Source: Vallitaleaceae bacterium
Lineage (GTDB): Bacteria > Bacillota > Clostridia > Lachnospirales > Vallitaleaceae
Reading direction: 5' to 3'
NCBI GenBank assembly: GCA_028277605.1
Contig: JANQFZ010000058.1
Coordinates: forward strand, 1-64,000
DNA length: 64,000 bases
In this document: piece after piece, positions 21,267-30,943 of the stretch
Numbering within the stretch: position 1 is the first letter of the stretch
Layout of the letters: every line of letters begins with the position of its first letter
Notes under the pieces: model-generated
The model's input: only the letters and a program-made list of their open reading frames with translations
What the model was told of the DNA's origin: nothing
Database searches by the model: none
Position numbers and translations under genes: made by a program

Positions 21267-21296
21267 CCTCCATTGATAAAAATGGAGGCTTTTTTA
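21267..21296 (+). terminator. intrinsic terminator of the antiporter gene
   Basis: The stem CCTCCATT/AATGGAGG with a 6-base loop, then CTTTTTTATT on the plus strand, 10 bases after the stop codon. On the minus strand no U run follows, so it should not end the convergent receiver gene transcript, whose stop codon it touches. Confidence 0.88.
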
Positions 21297-21686
21297 TTCT
21301 GCAAATCCAAAATTCTTAATTACTTCTAATAATTTATCAATATCAATAGGCTTGGTAGCATAGGCATCAGAGCCCTTATTAAACGCTTCCTCAACCAACT
21401 CTGTTTCACTCAAAGCTGTAGTCATAATAATCTTCGCCCTTTTCTCCAGCTTATATTGAACTTCTAAATCTCTCATAGCCTTAAGCACAGTTATACCATC
21501 TAACTTTGGCATCATAATGTCTAAACATATCAAATCATAAGGCTTCTTTCTTTTTAAAGCCAGAATAAAACTGTCAATAGCTTCAATACCATTGGCAGCA
21601 TGGTCGCATTCACCATGCTCCGATAATACTTTACAAAGCAATTTTCTGCTTATCACATCATCCTCAGCAATGAGAATACTAATCAT
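21294..21686 (-). CDS. stand-alone response-regulator receiver domain protein
   Basis: 130 residues, one REC domain only. The acidic pair is in LIAEDD, the phospho-accepting aspartate in YDLICLDIMMPKLDG, the conserved threonine in IIMTTA and the lysine in AYATKPID. It has no output domain, so it should act by protein contact, like CheY or Spo0F. It is the last gene of the chemotaxis-type operon, 28 bases after the histidine kinase, its likely phosphodonor. It is closely similar to the receiver at 30466-30861; both share the PYDLICxDIMMPKxDG block. ATG start with AGGGAGG upstream. Confidence 0.9.
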   Translation of the reverse strand: MISILIAEDDVISRKLLCKVLSEHGECDHAANGIEAIDSFILALKRKKPYDLICLDIMMPKLDGITVLKAMRDLEVQYKLEKRAKIIMTTALSETELVEEAFNKGSDAYATKPIDIDKLLEVIKNFGFAE

Positions 21687-21714
21687 ATATAAGCCTCCCT
21701 ACTTATTTTGAATT

Positions 21715-23250
21715 CTATAAAGAATAAACTTTCTCCAACTCCAGCTTAACATAAAAAGTGCTTCCCTTCCCAACTTCAGAATGTATCGTAATTTCTCCAT
21801 TCATTAAAGCTACAATTTCTTTACATATGGATAAGCCTAATCCTGTTCCCCCTCTCTGTCTTGTATACGACCCGTCCACTTGAGAAAAACTCATAAAAAT
21901 TTTATCTTGATCTTCTTCTTTTATTCCAATACCTGTGTCCTTAACTTCAAAGCAAGTATGAACAGAGGTTTCGTTCTCATGTGTTATTTTTAAATTCACT
22001 TGAATTTGCCCTTTTTCAGTAAATTTGATTGCATTGCCTATTAGATTAACTAGTACCTGTTTAATTCTGTATTTATCCCCTATCAACTGATAATTCTTGG
22101 CATCATCATCAAGCATCAGTAATGAAAGCCCCTTTTCCTTAGCTCTAAACTGAAATTCATTATTAAGCTCCAGTAACAATTCTCTCACACTGAAAGGTCT
22201 CTTCATAATGGTTAGCTTATTGGCTTCTAATTTAGAATAATCCAATACTTCATTAATAATTCTAAGTAATCCCTCGCTGGCTGTTTTTGCAATATCCATG
22301 TTTTCAATGAGATCTTGATCCTCAAGCTTTCTCTTGGTTAATTGAATCATGCCGATTATACCATTAAGCGGTGTTCTAATCTCATGGCTCATATTAGCAA
22401 GGAACATACTTTTTAACTTATTGGCTTCTTCTGCTTTTGTTTTTGCTTTTTCAAGTGTCATCTGGTAATGAACTTGTTCCGTAATATCTTGTACTAGAAG
22501 CATCATCATGCGTTCATTATTTTCATAAATAGGAACAAACTCAATTTGATAATATCTTTTACTTAATTGATGGTTGATGTAATGCTTAAATTCACACTTA
22601 ACGCTTTTCTTCTCATTATATTGTTCTGACAATAGTTTTTTTATGATGCAGTGCTTACAACGGCATCCTTCACCGCATAGACAATTAAGGCATTGTGAAC
22701 ACTTAACAAAATTACCAAATAACATTGGAGAAGCATGAATTCTTTCAACAGGAAAATAGTCTATCATAAAGGGATTCTTATATATCACGTATCTGTCTTT
22801 ATCTACAACCATAATACCCATAGGAATCGAATCAAACAACATACTCAGCTTATTTTTTTCTTCAACATAACTAAATTCATATCTCTTAAGTATACTAATA
22901 TCTCTAAAGCTAATAATAACACCCTTGCATTCATTCTTCATAATCAAAGGTTTTATTGATGCTGACATATATTTTTTCTCTTCTTTATCTCCAAGGATAT
23001 ATGAGTTGTGTTTTAAACCACTCTCTTTACGACTCATAACTACTTCATCAATCACTCTATTAATATAAACGGTATCTTTGTCAGTCGAAACATTGAACAC
23101 TTGGTGAATATATTGTTCATTAAAATCATAAACATTTAGGATCTGCTTAGCTTTAGTATTCATATAGCTAACCCTTTTTTTATGATCTACAATAATGACA
23201 CCATCACCTAAAGCATCTAAGGCTTCCTTATAACTCACATCATTTATCAA
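21715..23250 (-). CDS. PAS-domain sensor histidine kinase with a cysteine-rich insert
   Basis: 511 residues, no membrane segments, so probably cytoplasmic. Two PAS domains (about 8-125 and 134-260) precede a HisKA domain with the phospho-accepting His289 in [11 protein letters not shown] and an HATPase domain (N box [27 protein letters not shown]). The second PAS holds seven cysteines in 18 residues (184, 187, 190, 192, 196, 198 and 201), with an eighth at 219: a probable metal or iron-sulfur site. There is no fused receiver; the next gene is a separate one. TTG start with a GGTGAG site. It lies 85 bases after cheB. Confidence 0.9.
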   Translation of the reverse strand: MINDVSYKEALDALGDGVIIVDHKKRVSYMNTKAKQILNVYDFNEQYIHQVFNVSTDKDTVYINRVIDEVVMSRKESGLKHNSYILGDKEEKKYMSASIKPLIMKNECKGVIISFRDISILKRYEFSYVEEKNKLSMLFDSIPMGIMVVDKDRYVIYKNPFMIDYFPVERIHASPMLFGNFVKCSQCLNCLCGEGCRCKHCIIKKLLSEQYNEKKSVKCEFKHYINHQLSKRYYQIEFVPIYENNERMMMLLVQDITEQVHYQMTLEKAKTKAEEANKLKSMFLANMSHEIRTPLNGIIGMIQLTKRKLEDQDLIENMDIAKTASEGLLRIINEVLDYSKLEANKLTIMKRPFSVRELLLELNNEFQFRAKEKGLSLLMLDDDAKNYQLIGDKYRIKQVLVNLIGNAIKFTEKGQIQVNLKITHENETSVHTCFEVKDTGIGIKEEDQDKIFMSFSQVDGSYTRQRGGTGLGLSICKEIVALMNGEITIHSEVGKGSTFYVKLELEKVYSL

Positions 23251-23335
23251 TTATCTCACCGCTCTATCCTGATCTGCTTGTTCTTTTATCTAGAAACATG
23301 ATATATTAACTGATTTAGAATTTTTGGCTCTTAAA

Positions 23336-24352
23336 CTATTCTAGATATTTCATGATGTAATAGCCCATCAAATGCAAAGAACTTTGCTGGGTAATACCCT
23401 TTAATTCATAAGCAGCCCTTGGCATACCGTAAACCACACTAGATGCTTCATCCTGCCCCAGTGTTATAGCACCTCTTCTTTTCATCATAGCAATACCTCT
23501 TGCACCATCATACCCCATACCCGTGAGTATAATCCCCATAGCCTTTGCACCCAAGTATTGTGCAGCAGAGAAAAACAAAACATCCACTGAAGGACAATGT
23601 CCATTGACTTTATCATCTTCGTACACCTTTAGAGATAAAAGACCATCCAAATAGGTGATTTGCATATGCTTATCCCCTGGTGCTAAATAAACACATCCCT
23701 TATGGACCACGTCTCCATTCTCTGCCTCTTTGACATTAAAATGGGTTTGTTGATTCAGTCTTTCTGCAAACATTCTAGAAAAAACGGGTGGAATATGTTG
23801 AACTATAATGATACCAGGAATTTCCTTCGGCAACTGCTTCAATAGATTGTAAATGGCTTCAGTTCCTCCTGTAGATGCTCCAATTGCAATAACTTTATGC
23901 TTCTCTATTTGCTTTTGCTCTTTATGTGACCGTACGTCAACTCTTTTTTGAGTTTTAGCAACTTTAGCATGGGTAACGCCTTTAATCTTTTTTATTAACA
24001 ACCGTATGAAATCTTGAACACTTATAGGTGATTCACTATCAGGCTTTGTAATAAATTCAACCGCTCCTGCCTGCATAGCATCTAGTACTTTATGGCTGAT
24101 TGAACTAATCACAATAACAGGTAGTGGATACTGGGGTATCAGTCTTCGAACAAATTCAATACCATCCATCTTTGGCATTTCTATATCACAGGTTAAAACA
24201 TCTGGACGAAATTTGAGAATTTTGTCTCTTGCATCAAAGGGATCAACTGCTGTTGCAACAACTTCTATTGATGTATCCATACGGATACCTCTGGATATAA
24301 TCTCTCGAAATACTCTACTATCATCAATAATAAGAACTTTAGTTTTTCTCAT
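23336..24352 (-). CDS. cheB: chemotaxis response regulator protein-glutamate methylesterase
   Basis: 338 residues. The N-terminal receiver has its phosphorylation aspartate in LTCDIEMPKMDG. The C-terminal esterase has the catalytic serine in IGASTGGTEAI, histidine in IIVQHIPPVFS and aspartate in GMGYDGARG. It removes methyl groups from receptor glutamates (or deamidates glutamines), opposing CheR. The linker at about 130-150 is rich in lysine. The start ATG has AGGAGG very close upstream, and the gene follows cheR by 9 bases. Confidence 0.95.
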   Translation of the reverse strand: MRKTKVLIIDDSRVFREIISRGIRMDTSIEVVATAVDPFDARDKILKFRPDVLTCDIEMPKMDGIEFVRRLIPQYPLPVIVISSISHKVLDAMQAGAVEFITKPDSESPISVQDFIRLLIKKIKGVTHAKVAKTQKRVDVRSHKEQKQIEKHKVIAIGASTGGTEAIYNLLKQLPKEIPGIIIVQHIPPVFSRMFAERLNQQTHFNVKEAENGDVVHKGCVYLAPGDKHMQITYLDGLLSLKVYEDDKVNGHCPSVDVLFFSAAQYLGAKAMGIILTGMGYDGARGIAMMKRRGAITLGQDEASSVVYGMPRAAYELKGITQQSSLHLMGYYIMKYLE

Positions 24353-24361
24353 AACCTCCTC

Positions 24362-25177
24362 CTAAAGCTTTCGATAAACGGCAGGCTGAATGTATACAAA
24401 TGGACTTGTATCTTTTTCAATAGATTCAGAGTGTCCAATAAATAAATAGCCCCCATATTCTAAGCAATCATAAAACTTATGAATCAATCTCTCTTTTGTC
24501 TCTTTGTCAAAGTATATCATGACATTTCTACAAAATATGGTGTGTAGTTTCTTTTTAAATGGATATACCGATTCCTGTAGATTGAACCTTCTAAAGATGA
24601 CTTGCTCTTTTAACTTCTGCTTTATCTTATACTGGTCATGAGCCACTTGCTCAAAATAATTCAATAACCATAGCTTTGGCAGTTTCTCTACTTTATAGGA
24701 TTCATAAATACCAATTTCTGCTGCTCTTAAAACGTTTAAAGATATATCTGTAGCTAGTATTTTTTTATCCCATTGGAGCCATTCATCTTTAAGAAACTCA
24801 TTAATGATGATAGCAAGCGTATAAGGTTCTTCACCAGTAGAACTAGCGGCACACCATATTCTTAAGTCCCTATCGATTGCAATTTTTTTAAGGTACGATA
24901 ATACCGTATTATGAAAATAATGAAAGTGGTCAGACTCTCTCATAAAATAAGTATGGTTAGTTGTTATTCTATCAATAAGTTGACTCAAAGCAGTTGTATC
25001 CTCTGATTGTATTAAATATTTATAGTAATCCATATAAGAGGACATACCCATACTTACGAGTATAGCATTAAGCCTTCCCGTTAATAGAGCTTTTTTTCCT
25101 GAGCTTAAATGTATGCCACACTGTTTTTTTATAAAAGCAGCTAACAGATTAAACTCTTGGTCAGTTATCTTTAACAT
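24362..25177 (-). CDS. cheR: chemotaxis protein methyltransferase
   Basis: About 271 residues. SAM-dependent methylation of receptor glutamates. An N-terminal helical domain (about 1-75) precedes the Rossmann methyltransferase with IWCAASSTGEEPYTLAI as motif I, and the FCRNVMIYFDKETKERL segment typical of CheR. No TPR extension is present. Two starts are possible: the ATG at 25175-25177 with GGGGG close upstream, or a TTG at 25192 with GAGAGG. The ATG gives the more usual N-terminus. It lies directly after the receptor gene it probably serves. Confidence 0.93.
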   Translation of the reverse strand: MLKITDQEFNLLAAFIKKQCGIHLSSGKKALLTGRLNAILVSMGMSSYMDYYKYLIQSEDTTALSQLIDRITTNHTYFMRESDHFHYFHNTVLSYLKKIAIDRDLRIWCAASSTGEEPYTLAIIINEFLKDEWLQWDKKILATDISLNVLRAAEIGIYESYKVEKLPKLWLLNYFEQVAHDQYKIKQKLKEQVIFRRFNLQESVYPFKKKLHTIFCRNVMIYFDKETKERLIHKFYDCLEYGGYLFIGHSESIEKDTSPFVYIQPAVYRKL

Positions 25178-25206
25178 AAAACCCCCACTCAATTATTCCT
25201 CTCTCT

Positions 25207-27261
25207 TTAGTACTTTTCAAATTCTGAATCACTTAAGGATATTTCATTTGGCTCTTGACTATCCATGTCTTTGTTTTCTTTATTATTTTGCATTTCCTCA
25301 AGCATCTTTAAGACTTGTGGATTGATTCTTTCTTGATTGTTATCTACATAGTGCTCTCCTTGTTTTAATTCAAAAGCAGCCACTTGAGATTTAAGAAGAC
25401 CTGCTTGACTGGATAATTGCTCACTAGCAGCTGCTGTTTCTTCTGCTGTAGCACTAGTTGTTTGAACAACATCCGAAATCTGTGTTACCGCTTGATTGAT
25501 TTGCTCAACACCGATGGCTTGTTCATTTGAAGCAAGTGCTATTTCGCCAACCAGTTCTGCTGCCTGAGATACACCCTCTACAATCTTTCTTAATGCCTGA
25601 GATGTCTCATTCGCAATCTTAGTACCAACGTCAACCTTACTAATAGAACCTTCAATCATGGTTGTTGTTTCCTTTGCTGCATTTGCAGAGCGTGCTGCTA
25701 AATTTCTAACCTCTTCTGCAACAACCGCAAAGCCTTTACCATGCTGACCAGCTCTAGCTGCTTCTACAGCAGCATTGAGAGCTAAAATATTAGTTTGAAA
25801 AGCAATATCATCAATTACCTTAATAATTTTTGATATATTTTTGGAAGCATTGTTAATTTCTACCATAGCTTGAAGCATCTGTTCCATCTGTTCATTGCCT
25901 TGTTGTGCATAACTTTGAGTATTTAAAGCAATGGCTTTTGCTTTATCTGCGTTTTGCGCATTCTGTTTGGTTTGGGTTGCAATTTCCTCTATGGATGTCG
26001 TTACTTCTTCAATGGAGCTGGCTTGTTCAGTTGCACCTTGTGATAAGGACATACTTGAATCAGATACTTGAGCCGAACCAGAAGCAACCTGCTCTGAAGC
26101 TGAGTTAATATTCATTAAGGTACGATTAACATTATTCTTCATTTTAGCAAAAGCATCTGCTAAAATTCCAATTTCATCCTTAGAATGAATATCAATCGTA
26201 ACATCTAAATTACCTTCAGCAATAATATCTGCTGCTTTCACTAATTTTGATATAGGTTTTTTTATCATTGAGCTGATAAACAATCCAAAGACTACAGAAA
26301 GTATAATAGCCGCTAATGTCAAAATAATAATCATAAAAACTGCATTAGCAATAGCTTTATTTGTCTCATCATTAACCTGCTCCATTAATTTTTCAATTTT
26401 CTCCATTGCATCAAAGTAATAGGCTGTATTATCATTAATCATTTGACTCGTCATCTGTTTCAAAACGCCATCTGATTGATCGGCAACTGTCTCCATCTGT
26501 CCCATAATATCAAGGACTTTATTCATTTGAGGGATGGTAACTGAGTAATAAGCTTCTAAAGCAGCTTCTCTTTTATTTTTAGCGTCACTTTGGAGAATGG
26601 TATTGATCTGATGACCACTTTCGTGAACCGCATCGTGAGGCTCCACTAACTCAGCCATTAAGGTCTTAATCTCTTCACTTCTTGTATCATAAGTTTCTAA
26701 CCATTTTCCTAGATTACATTGTTTTGGATTGAGTTCCCCAGAGAACACCCTTTCATTATTAATATCTTCTAGTAGCAGCCAAATCCATTCTATATGATCT
26801 TTTTCTCTAAGCGTTAGTTCATATTTTAAAGCCGAAGGATTATCTATCCCAATACTATCATACTGTTTGGAAAGCTCAATAAATTGTTCATGTCCACCAA
26901 TCCACTGCTGTAAAGCTCCATCAGCTTCTTCCCATAAAGCTTTAACTTTAGCAGACTGAGTTAAAGATTGGAAACTTGCTCCATTTGCTTTTATTTTCTT
27001 CATCACTTCGTCAAGACCATCATAATTTGATAACCTCAAATCATAAGGAACATCTGGTGACAACATCAGATTATCACGTGCTGAAACTTCTGCAAAATCC
27101 TCTTCAATTTCCAATAAGTACTTAACACTGGGTAAGATATTATGTCCAATATCTGTAATATAGTAATGACCTACTACTCCAACAATACCTGCAATGATAG
27201 CTAATATAATAAATGAGGTCAAAAGCTTAACTGAGATTCTTAAATTTCTAAACCAATTCAT
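25207..27261 (-). CDS. methyl-accepting chemotaxis protein with a CZB-like external domain
   Basis: 684 residues. One membrane helix near 13-32, an external helical sensor domain to about 305, a second helix near 306-330, a HAMP domain, then the long cytoplasmic coiled coil with the hairpin tip [36 protein letters not shown]. The external part holds His156, Cys182 (CNLGKW), His209 and His213, the same one-Cys, three-His order as chemoreceptor zinc-binding (CZB) domains, though most CZB domains are cytoplasmic. The C-terminus lacks an obvious CheR-docking pentapeptide. It is the only receptor in the cluster. Confidence 0.92.
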   Translation of the reverse strand: MNWFRNLRISVKLLTSFIILAIIAGIVGVVGHYYITDIGHNILPSVKYLLEIEEDFAEVSARDNLMLSPDVPYDLRLSNYDGLDEVMKKIKANGASFQSLTQSAKVKALWEEADGALQQWIGGHEQFIELSKQYDSIGIDNPSALKYELTLREKDHIEWIWLLLEDINNERVFSGELNPKQCNLGKWLETYDTRSEEIKTLMAELVEPHDAVHESGHQINTILQSDAKNKREAALEAYYSVTIPQMNKVLDIMGQMETVADQSDGVLKQMTSQMINDNTAYYFDAMEKIEKLMEQVNDETNKAIANAVFMIIILTLAAIILSVVFGLFISSMIKKPISKLVKAADIIAEGNLDVTIDIHSKDEIGILADAFAKMKNNVNRTLMNINSASEQVASGSAQVSDSSMSLSQGATEQASSIEEVTTSIEEIATQTKQNAQNADKAKAIALNTQSYAQQGNEQMEQMLQAMVEINNASKNISKIIKVIDDIAFQTNILALNAAVEAARAGQHGKGFAVVAEEVRNLAARSANAAKETTTMIEGSISKVDVGTKIANETSQALRKIVEGVSQAAELVGEIALASNEQAIGVEQINQAVTQISDVVQTTSATAEETAAASEQLSSQAGLLKSQVAAFELKQGEHYVDNNQERINPQVLKMLEEMQNNKENKDMDSQEPNEISLSDSEFEKY

Positions 27262-27273
27262 GGTATCTACCTC

Positions 27274-27741
27274 CTAATCATTTGTATGAACTAAATCATC
27301 GACTTCTTCATCATTTAGCAACTGATCACAATCTAGTATAAGTATTACTTTATCACCATTTTTTCCTACGCTTTTAATATACTTTCTGCCAGAGGACTTA
27401 ATATTGGGCGGTGGTACAATGTCTTTATCTTCAATCGTTAAAACCTCTGATACAGCATCTACAATAATACCAATGGATAAATCATGGACATCAACCACAA
27501 TAATACAGGTTCTATCATTGTATGCTTTAGCTTCTTTTTTAAACTTAAGCCGAGCATCCATGACAGGAATAATTTTACCTCTCAAATTAATAATTCCCTT
27601 AACGAAATCAGGCAGCTCTGGAACAACTGTAATTGGCTGTATACCGACAATTTCAGTAACATAATTTATATTAATCCCATAAAATTCACTACCAAGAGAA
27701 AAAGTTAAGAATTTATTCATATTTTCTTCCATATTCATCAC
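27274..27741 (-). CDS. cheW: CheW-type coupling protein
   Basis: 155 residues from the longest start. A single CheW domain: FLTFSLGSEFYGININYVTEIV at its start, PDFVKGIINLRGKIIPVMD in the middle and a closing KVILILDCDQLL strand. It links the receptor to CheA. The exact start is unclear: GTG, ATG and further ATG codons lie within the first eight codons, and the GTGGGTG site could serve several. It is followed 12 bases later by the receptor gene. Confidence 0.92.
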   Translation of the reverse strand: MMNMEENMNKFLTFSLGSEFYGININYVTEIVGIQPITVVPELPDFVKGIINLRGKIIPVMDARLKFKKEAKAYNDRTCIIVVDVHDLSIGIIVDAVSEVLTIEDKDIVPPPNIKSSGRKYIKSVGKNGDKVILILDCDQLLNDEEVDDLVHTND

Positions 27742-27839
27742 CCACTTTTCTCATATAAAACTCTACTTGTTATCGTTCACTTAAATACAACTTTTTATAT
27801 TCATCTAACCAATAAGCGGATTAAGCTTAGCAATATTTC

Positions 27840-29924
27840 TTAACTAGAATGTCTGGTTACTTCTTGAGCAGATAAATTAAATTCTCCAACATCAAGAATC
27901 AAGCTGATATTTCCATCTCCCAATATAGTACATCCTCCTAGTCCCTTTATCTTCTTATGTTTTTTTATATATTCAGGAAGCGCTTTTACAACAACCTGAT
28001 GCTGCCCTAGTAATTCATCAGCAAATAGACAGCCTGTTCTTCCATCCTCTTCAACCATGATTAAGATTCCTTTATTAAAGGCTGTAATGGATGTTGGAAG
28101 GTGATAAAACTCATGGAGCTTAAATATTGGGTAGCATTTACCTCGAACCATAATCATTTCATTACCTTCCGTATCTCTTATAATGTCTTTTAACTCTGGT
28201 CTAAATGATTCCTGTATAGCAATAATAGGAATGGTAAATCTAGAGTCACCGACTCTAATGGTCATACCTTCTATAATAGCTAAAGTTAACGGTATTTTTA
28301 GGATGATGGTTGTCCCAATATGTTCCTCACTATCAACGAGTACAGAACCACCAATACTTTCAATATTCTTAGCAACTACATCCATACCGACACCTCGCCC
28401 AGAATATTCAGTAACTGTATCATTGGTTGAAAAACCAGGTGTTAGAATTAAGTGGTATATTTCTCGGTCAGACAGGTCGTGAATCTTTCGTTTAATTAGA
28501 CCATGCTCTCTTGCTTTGTCATAAATAACTTCTTTATTCAATCCTTTACCATCATCTTTGATGATAACAAGAACATCACTTCCCACATTTTTTGCCTCTA
28601 ACTCAATAGTTCCTTGAACTTCTTTGCCTTTACTTATCCTATCCTTTTCCTCTTCTATTCCATGATCAATAGCATTCCTAACAATATGCATCAATGGATC
28701 CGAAATCTTTTCAATAATATTTTTATCAACCTCTGTTTCTTCTCCACTAACATGAAGCATCACATTTTTATTTAGTTTTTTAGTCATATCTCTGACTATG
28801 CGGTGTAGCTTCATAAATGTTGTAGATAAAGGAACCATACGTATAGACATCACCATATCCTGCATTTCACTGGTTATTTTTCTTAGCTGTCTGGAAGCTT
28901 TTTCAAAGCTCTCTATTTCTAAAGCATGGATTTCTGGGTTTTGCGTTACCATAGCTTCTGCTATGACCATTTCCCCAACCATATCCATTAGCTTATCTAA
29001 TTTATCTACATGAACACTTATCATACTCTGTTTTGTTTTCTGTCCTAGATCCTCTTGCTTAGATACTTGCTCCTTGTATTTCTGGGATGTTTTTGGAATC
29101 TTTATGTCTTCCTTAATTTCTTTTTGAGTATACTGGTGTACCAAAGTCTTATACTCGTCATTAGTAATACGCTTAAAATCTAAATGCTCAAGAAAAACCG
29201 TTTGTTTAAAATGCTGTTTGATTTTCTCTTCTTCTTGACTGCTTTCAAAAACTAGTGCAAAACCTTCTTTACGAATAATATCCATGGTTTGATCGTTATC
29301 TATCACATCTGCTGGTGTATAATGAACCTCTTTGACCAAATCTATGAGATCATGAATAACTGTATAAGCTCTTATATTCTCCATTTCACAATTCTCTTGG
29401 AAGTACAGGGTTGCTTGATATTTTTCTGATGGTTTTTTATTACAGCTGGATCGAATATAGTACTTTTGTTTAGAGGGCTTTTTTTCCTCTTTTTTTCCTT
29501 CTACTAAGTCATTTTCTTTCTTAACCGTATCTAGATAGGCTTCACATTGATTCATTAGTATTTCTGCATCACCATCAGCTGCTTCACAGTTCTTTATTTT
29601 CATTAACTCTATTTTAATAAAATCAATACTTTCAAAAATTAAATCAATAAGTTTAGAAAAATCATAGTGTAAATGATGATTTTCTCGAATAATATAAAAA
29701 ACATCTTCTACTTTATGTGCTAGAGAACTCATATTATTAAACATCATCATAGCTGCTGATCCTTTGATGGTATGCATCAAGCGAAAAATCTCGTTGATAG
29801 ATTCCTGAGTAAACTGTTGATTTTGTTCACTCTGCATAACGGCTTGTTCCAAAGTCTCTAGAATTTGACTTGTTTCAAAAATAAAAGCTTCAAGCATCGG
29901 GTCATCAATCAATGATTTATCCAA
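27840..29924 (-). CDS. cheA: chemotaxis histidine kinase
   Basis: 694 residues. HPt domain with phospho-accepting His51 in LMHTIKGSAAMM; a P2-like response-regulator docking domain (about 165-255); the P3 dimer helices (VDKLDKLMDMVGEMVIAEAM); the ATPase domain (DPLMHIVRNAIDHGIE, DDGKGL, GRGVGMDVV); and a C-terminal CheW-like P5 domain. It phosphorylates CheY and CheB in response to the receptor. TTG start with AAAGGAGG 8 bases upstream. It follows cheY by three bases. Confidence 0.95.
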   Translation of the reverse strand: MDKSLIDDPMLEAFIFETSQILETLEQAVMQSEQNQQFTQESINEIFRLMHTIKGSAAMMMFNNMSSLAHKVEDVFYIIRENHHLHYDFSKLIDLIFESIDFIKIELMKIKNCEAADGDAEILMNQCEAYLDTVKKENDLVEGKKEEKKPSKQKYYIRSSCNKKPSEKYQATLYFQENCEMENIRAYTVIHDLIDLVKEVHYTPADVIDNDQTMDIIRKEGFALVFESSQEEEKIKQHFKQTVFLEHLDFKRITNDEYKTLVHQYTQKEIKEDIKIPKTSQKYKEQVSKQEDLGQKTKQSMISVHVDKLDKLMDMVGEMVIAEAMVTQNPEIHALEIESFEKASRQLRKITSEMQDMVMSIRMVPLSTTFMKLHRIVRDMTKKLNKNVMLHVSGEETEVDKNIIEKISDPLMHIVRNAIDHGIEEEKDRISKGKEVQGTIELEAKNVGSDVLVIIKDDGKGLNKEVIYDKAREHGLIKRKIHDLSDREIYHLILTPGFSTNDTVTEYSGRGVGMDVVAKNIESIGGSVLVDSEEHIGTTIILKIPLTLAIIEGMTIRVGDSRFTIPIIAIQESFRPELKDIIRDTEGNEMIMVRGKCYPIFKLHEFYHLPTSITAFNKGILIMVEEDGRTGCLFADELLGQHQVVVKALPEYIKKHKKIKGLGGCTILGDGNISLILDVGEFNLSAQEVTRHSS

Positions 29925-29927
29925 TTT

Positions 29928-30305
29928 TTATGCCTCCTTTCCCAGCCTGCCTTTCATTTTATTTAATACCTCAATGAGTGTCTGTTCTTTAAAAGGTTTT
30001 ACTATAAAAGAGGAGGCACCATGTATAACGGCTTCTTTAACCAGTCCTTCTTGTCCCATTGCTGAGACCATGATGATAATAGCTTTTGGATTTATCTTCT
30101 TTATTTCCTTTAAGGCTTCTATGCCTGTCATAACTGGCATTGTGATATCCATGGTAATTATATCAGGGTCATATATCTTATATTTCTCAAGAGCTTCGAC
30201 ACCATTACCGGCTTCTGCGACAACTGTAAAATCATATTTTTCTACCATTGTTTTTATAGATAATCTCATAAACGACGCATCATCTACTACTAGTAATTTA
30301 GTCAT
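29928..30305 (-). CDS. cheY: chemotaxis response regulator
   Basis: 125 residues, one REC domain. Phosphorylation aspartate in IITMDITMPVMTG, threonine/serine in IIMVSAMG, lysine in SFIVKPFKEQ. It is the first gene of the che operon and the expected target of CheA. Whether it acts on a flagellar switch cannot be told, since no flagellar gene is in the window. ATG with AGGAGG upstream. Confidence 0.93.
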   Translation of the reverse strand: MTKLLVVDDASFMRLSIKTMVEKYDFTVVAEAGNGVEALEKYKIYDPDIITMDITMPVMTGIEALKEIKKINPKAIIIMVSAMGQEGLVKEAVIHGASSFIVKPFKEQTLIEVLNKMKGRLGKEA

Positions 30306-30362
30306 TATATTCCTCCTACTAAAATCTTGATTAGCTAGCGTTAACTAACCTAATTTTACCAT

Positions 30363-30398
30363 AAAAAAAATGAACTGTGAATATCCAATTCATTTTTT
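30363..30398 (-). terminator. intrinsic terminator after the upstream receiver gene
   Basis: The arms TGAA and TTCA, extended by facing A and T tracts, form a hairpin with U runs on either strand. It lies between the receiver gene at 30466-30861 and cheY. It should make the two separate transcripts and might also act on plus-strand transcripts. Confidence 0.6.
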
Positions 30399-30465
30399 GT
30401 CACTTTATTAGGAATTTTATGCTCCATCAAGTAATAATTTATAACATTCTATCTGAACTTAGGTG

Positions 30466-30861
30466 TTATTCTATTAAGCCTAACTTTTTTAATACTTCAT
30501 CGAAATTATCTACCTCAATAGGTTTCCATACATATGCATCACATCCATAAGCATTCGCTTGTTCAACCGTTTCTTTATCATTAAGAGCGGTTGTCATAAT
30601 GATTTTTGCACCTGTATGCTGTTTTTTATATGATATTCTTTCTATTTCACGAACTGATTTTAGTACTTTTAAACCATCTACCTTGGGCATCATAATATCA
30701 ATACATATTAAGTCATAGGGGTCTTCTATCTTGACTGCATGCATAACACTTTCAATGGCATCAATGCCATTTCTCACAACATCACAGTTACCATATATAG
30801 ACAAATATTTTTTCATAAATAGACTACTTGCTAAATCATCCTCAGCAATTAGAATTTTCAT
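30466..30861 (-). CDS. stand-alone response-regulator receiver domain protein
   Basis: 131 residues, one REC domain. Acidic pair in LIAEDD, phosphorylation aspartate in YDLICIDIMMPKVDG, threonine in IIMTTA, lysine in YVWKPIEV. It is a close relative of the receiver at 21294-21686, at the other end of the che cluster; both are longer than CheY through an insert after the DIMMPK block. The ATG at 30859-30861 has GAGGAGG at good spacing, and the upstream start at 30894 is rejected. Its kinase partner is probably the PAS kinase at 21715-23250, by inference. Confidence 0.88.
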   Translation of the reverse strand: MKILIAEDDLASSLFMKKYLSIYGNCDVVRNGIDAIESVMHAVKIEDPYDLICIDIMMPKVDGLKVLKSVREIERISYKKQHTGAKIIMTTALNDKETVEQANAYGCDAYVWKPIEVDNFDEVLKKLGLIE

Positions 30862-30943
30862 TGGCAAGCCTCCTCTGACATTTTCATACCACATACTCTC
30901 CTTTATAGCTTATTAGTATTATATACCTGTATATCAAAACGTA

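Noticed and set aside
21267-21296. A bidirectional terminator between the antiporter and the receiver gene
   Set aside because: The U run exists only on the plus strand; on the minus strand the stem is followed by a mixed sequence.
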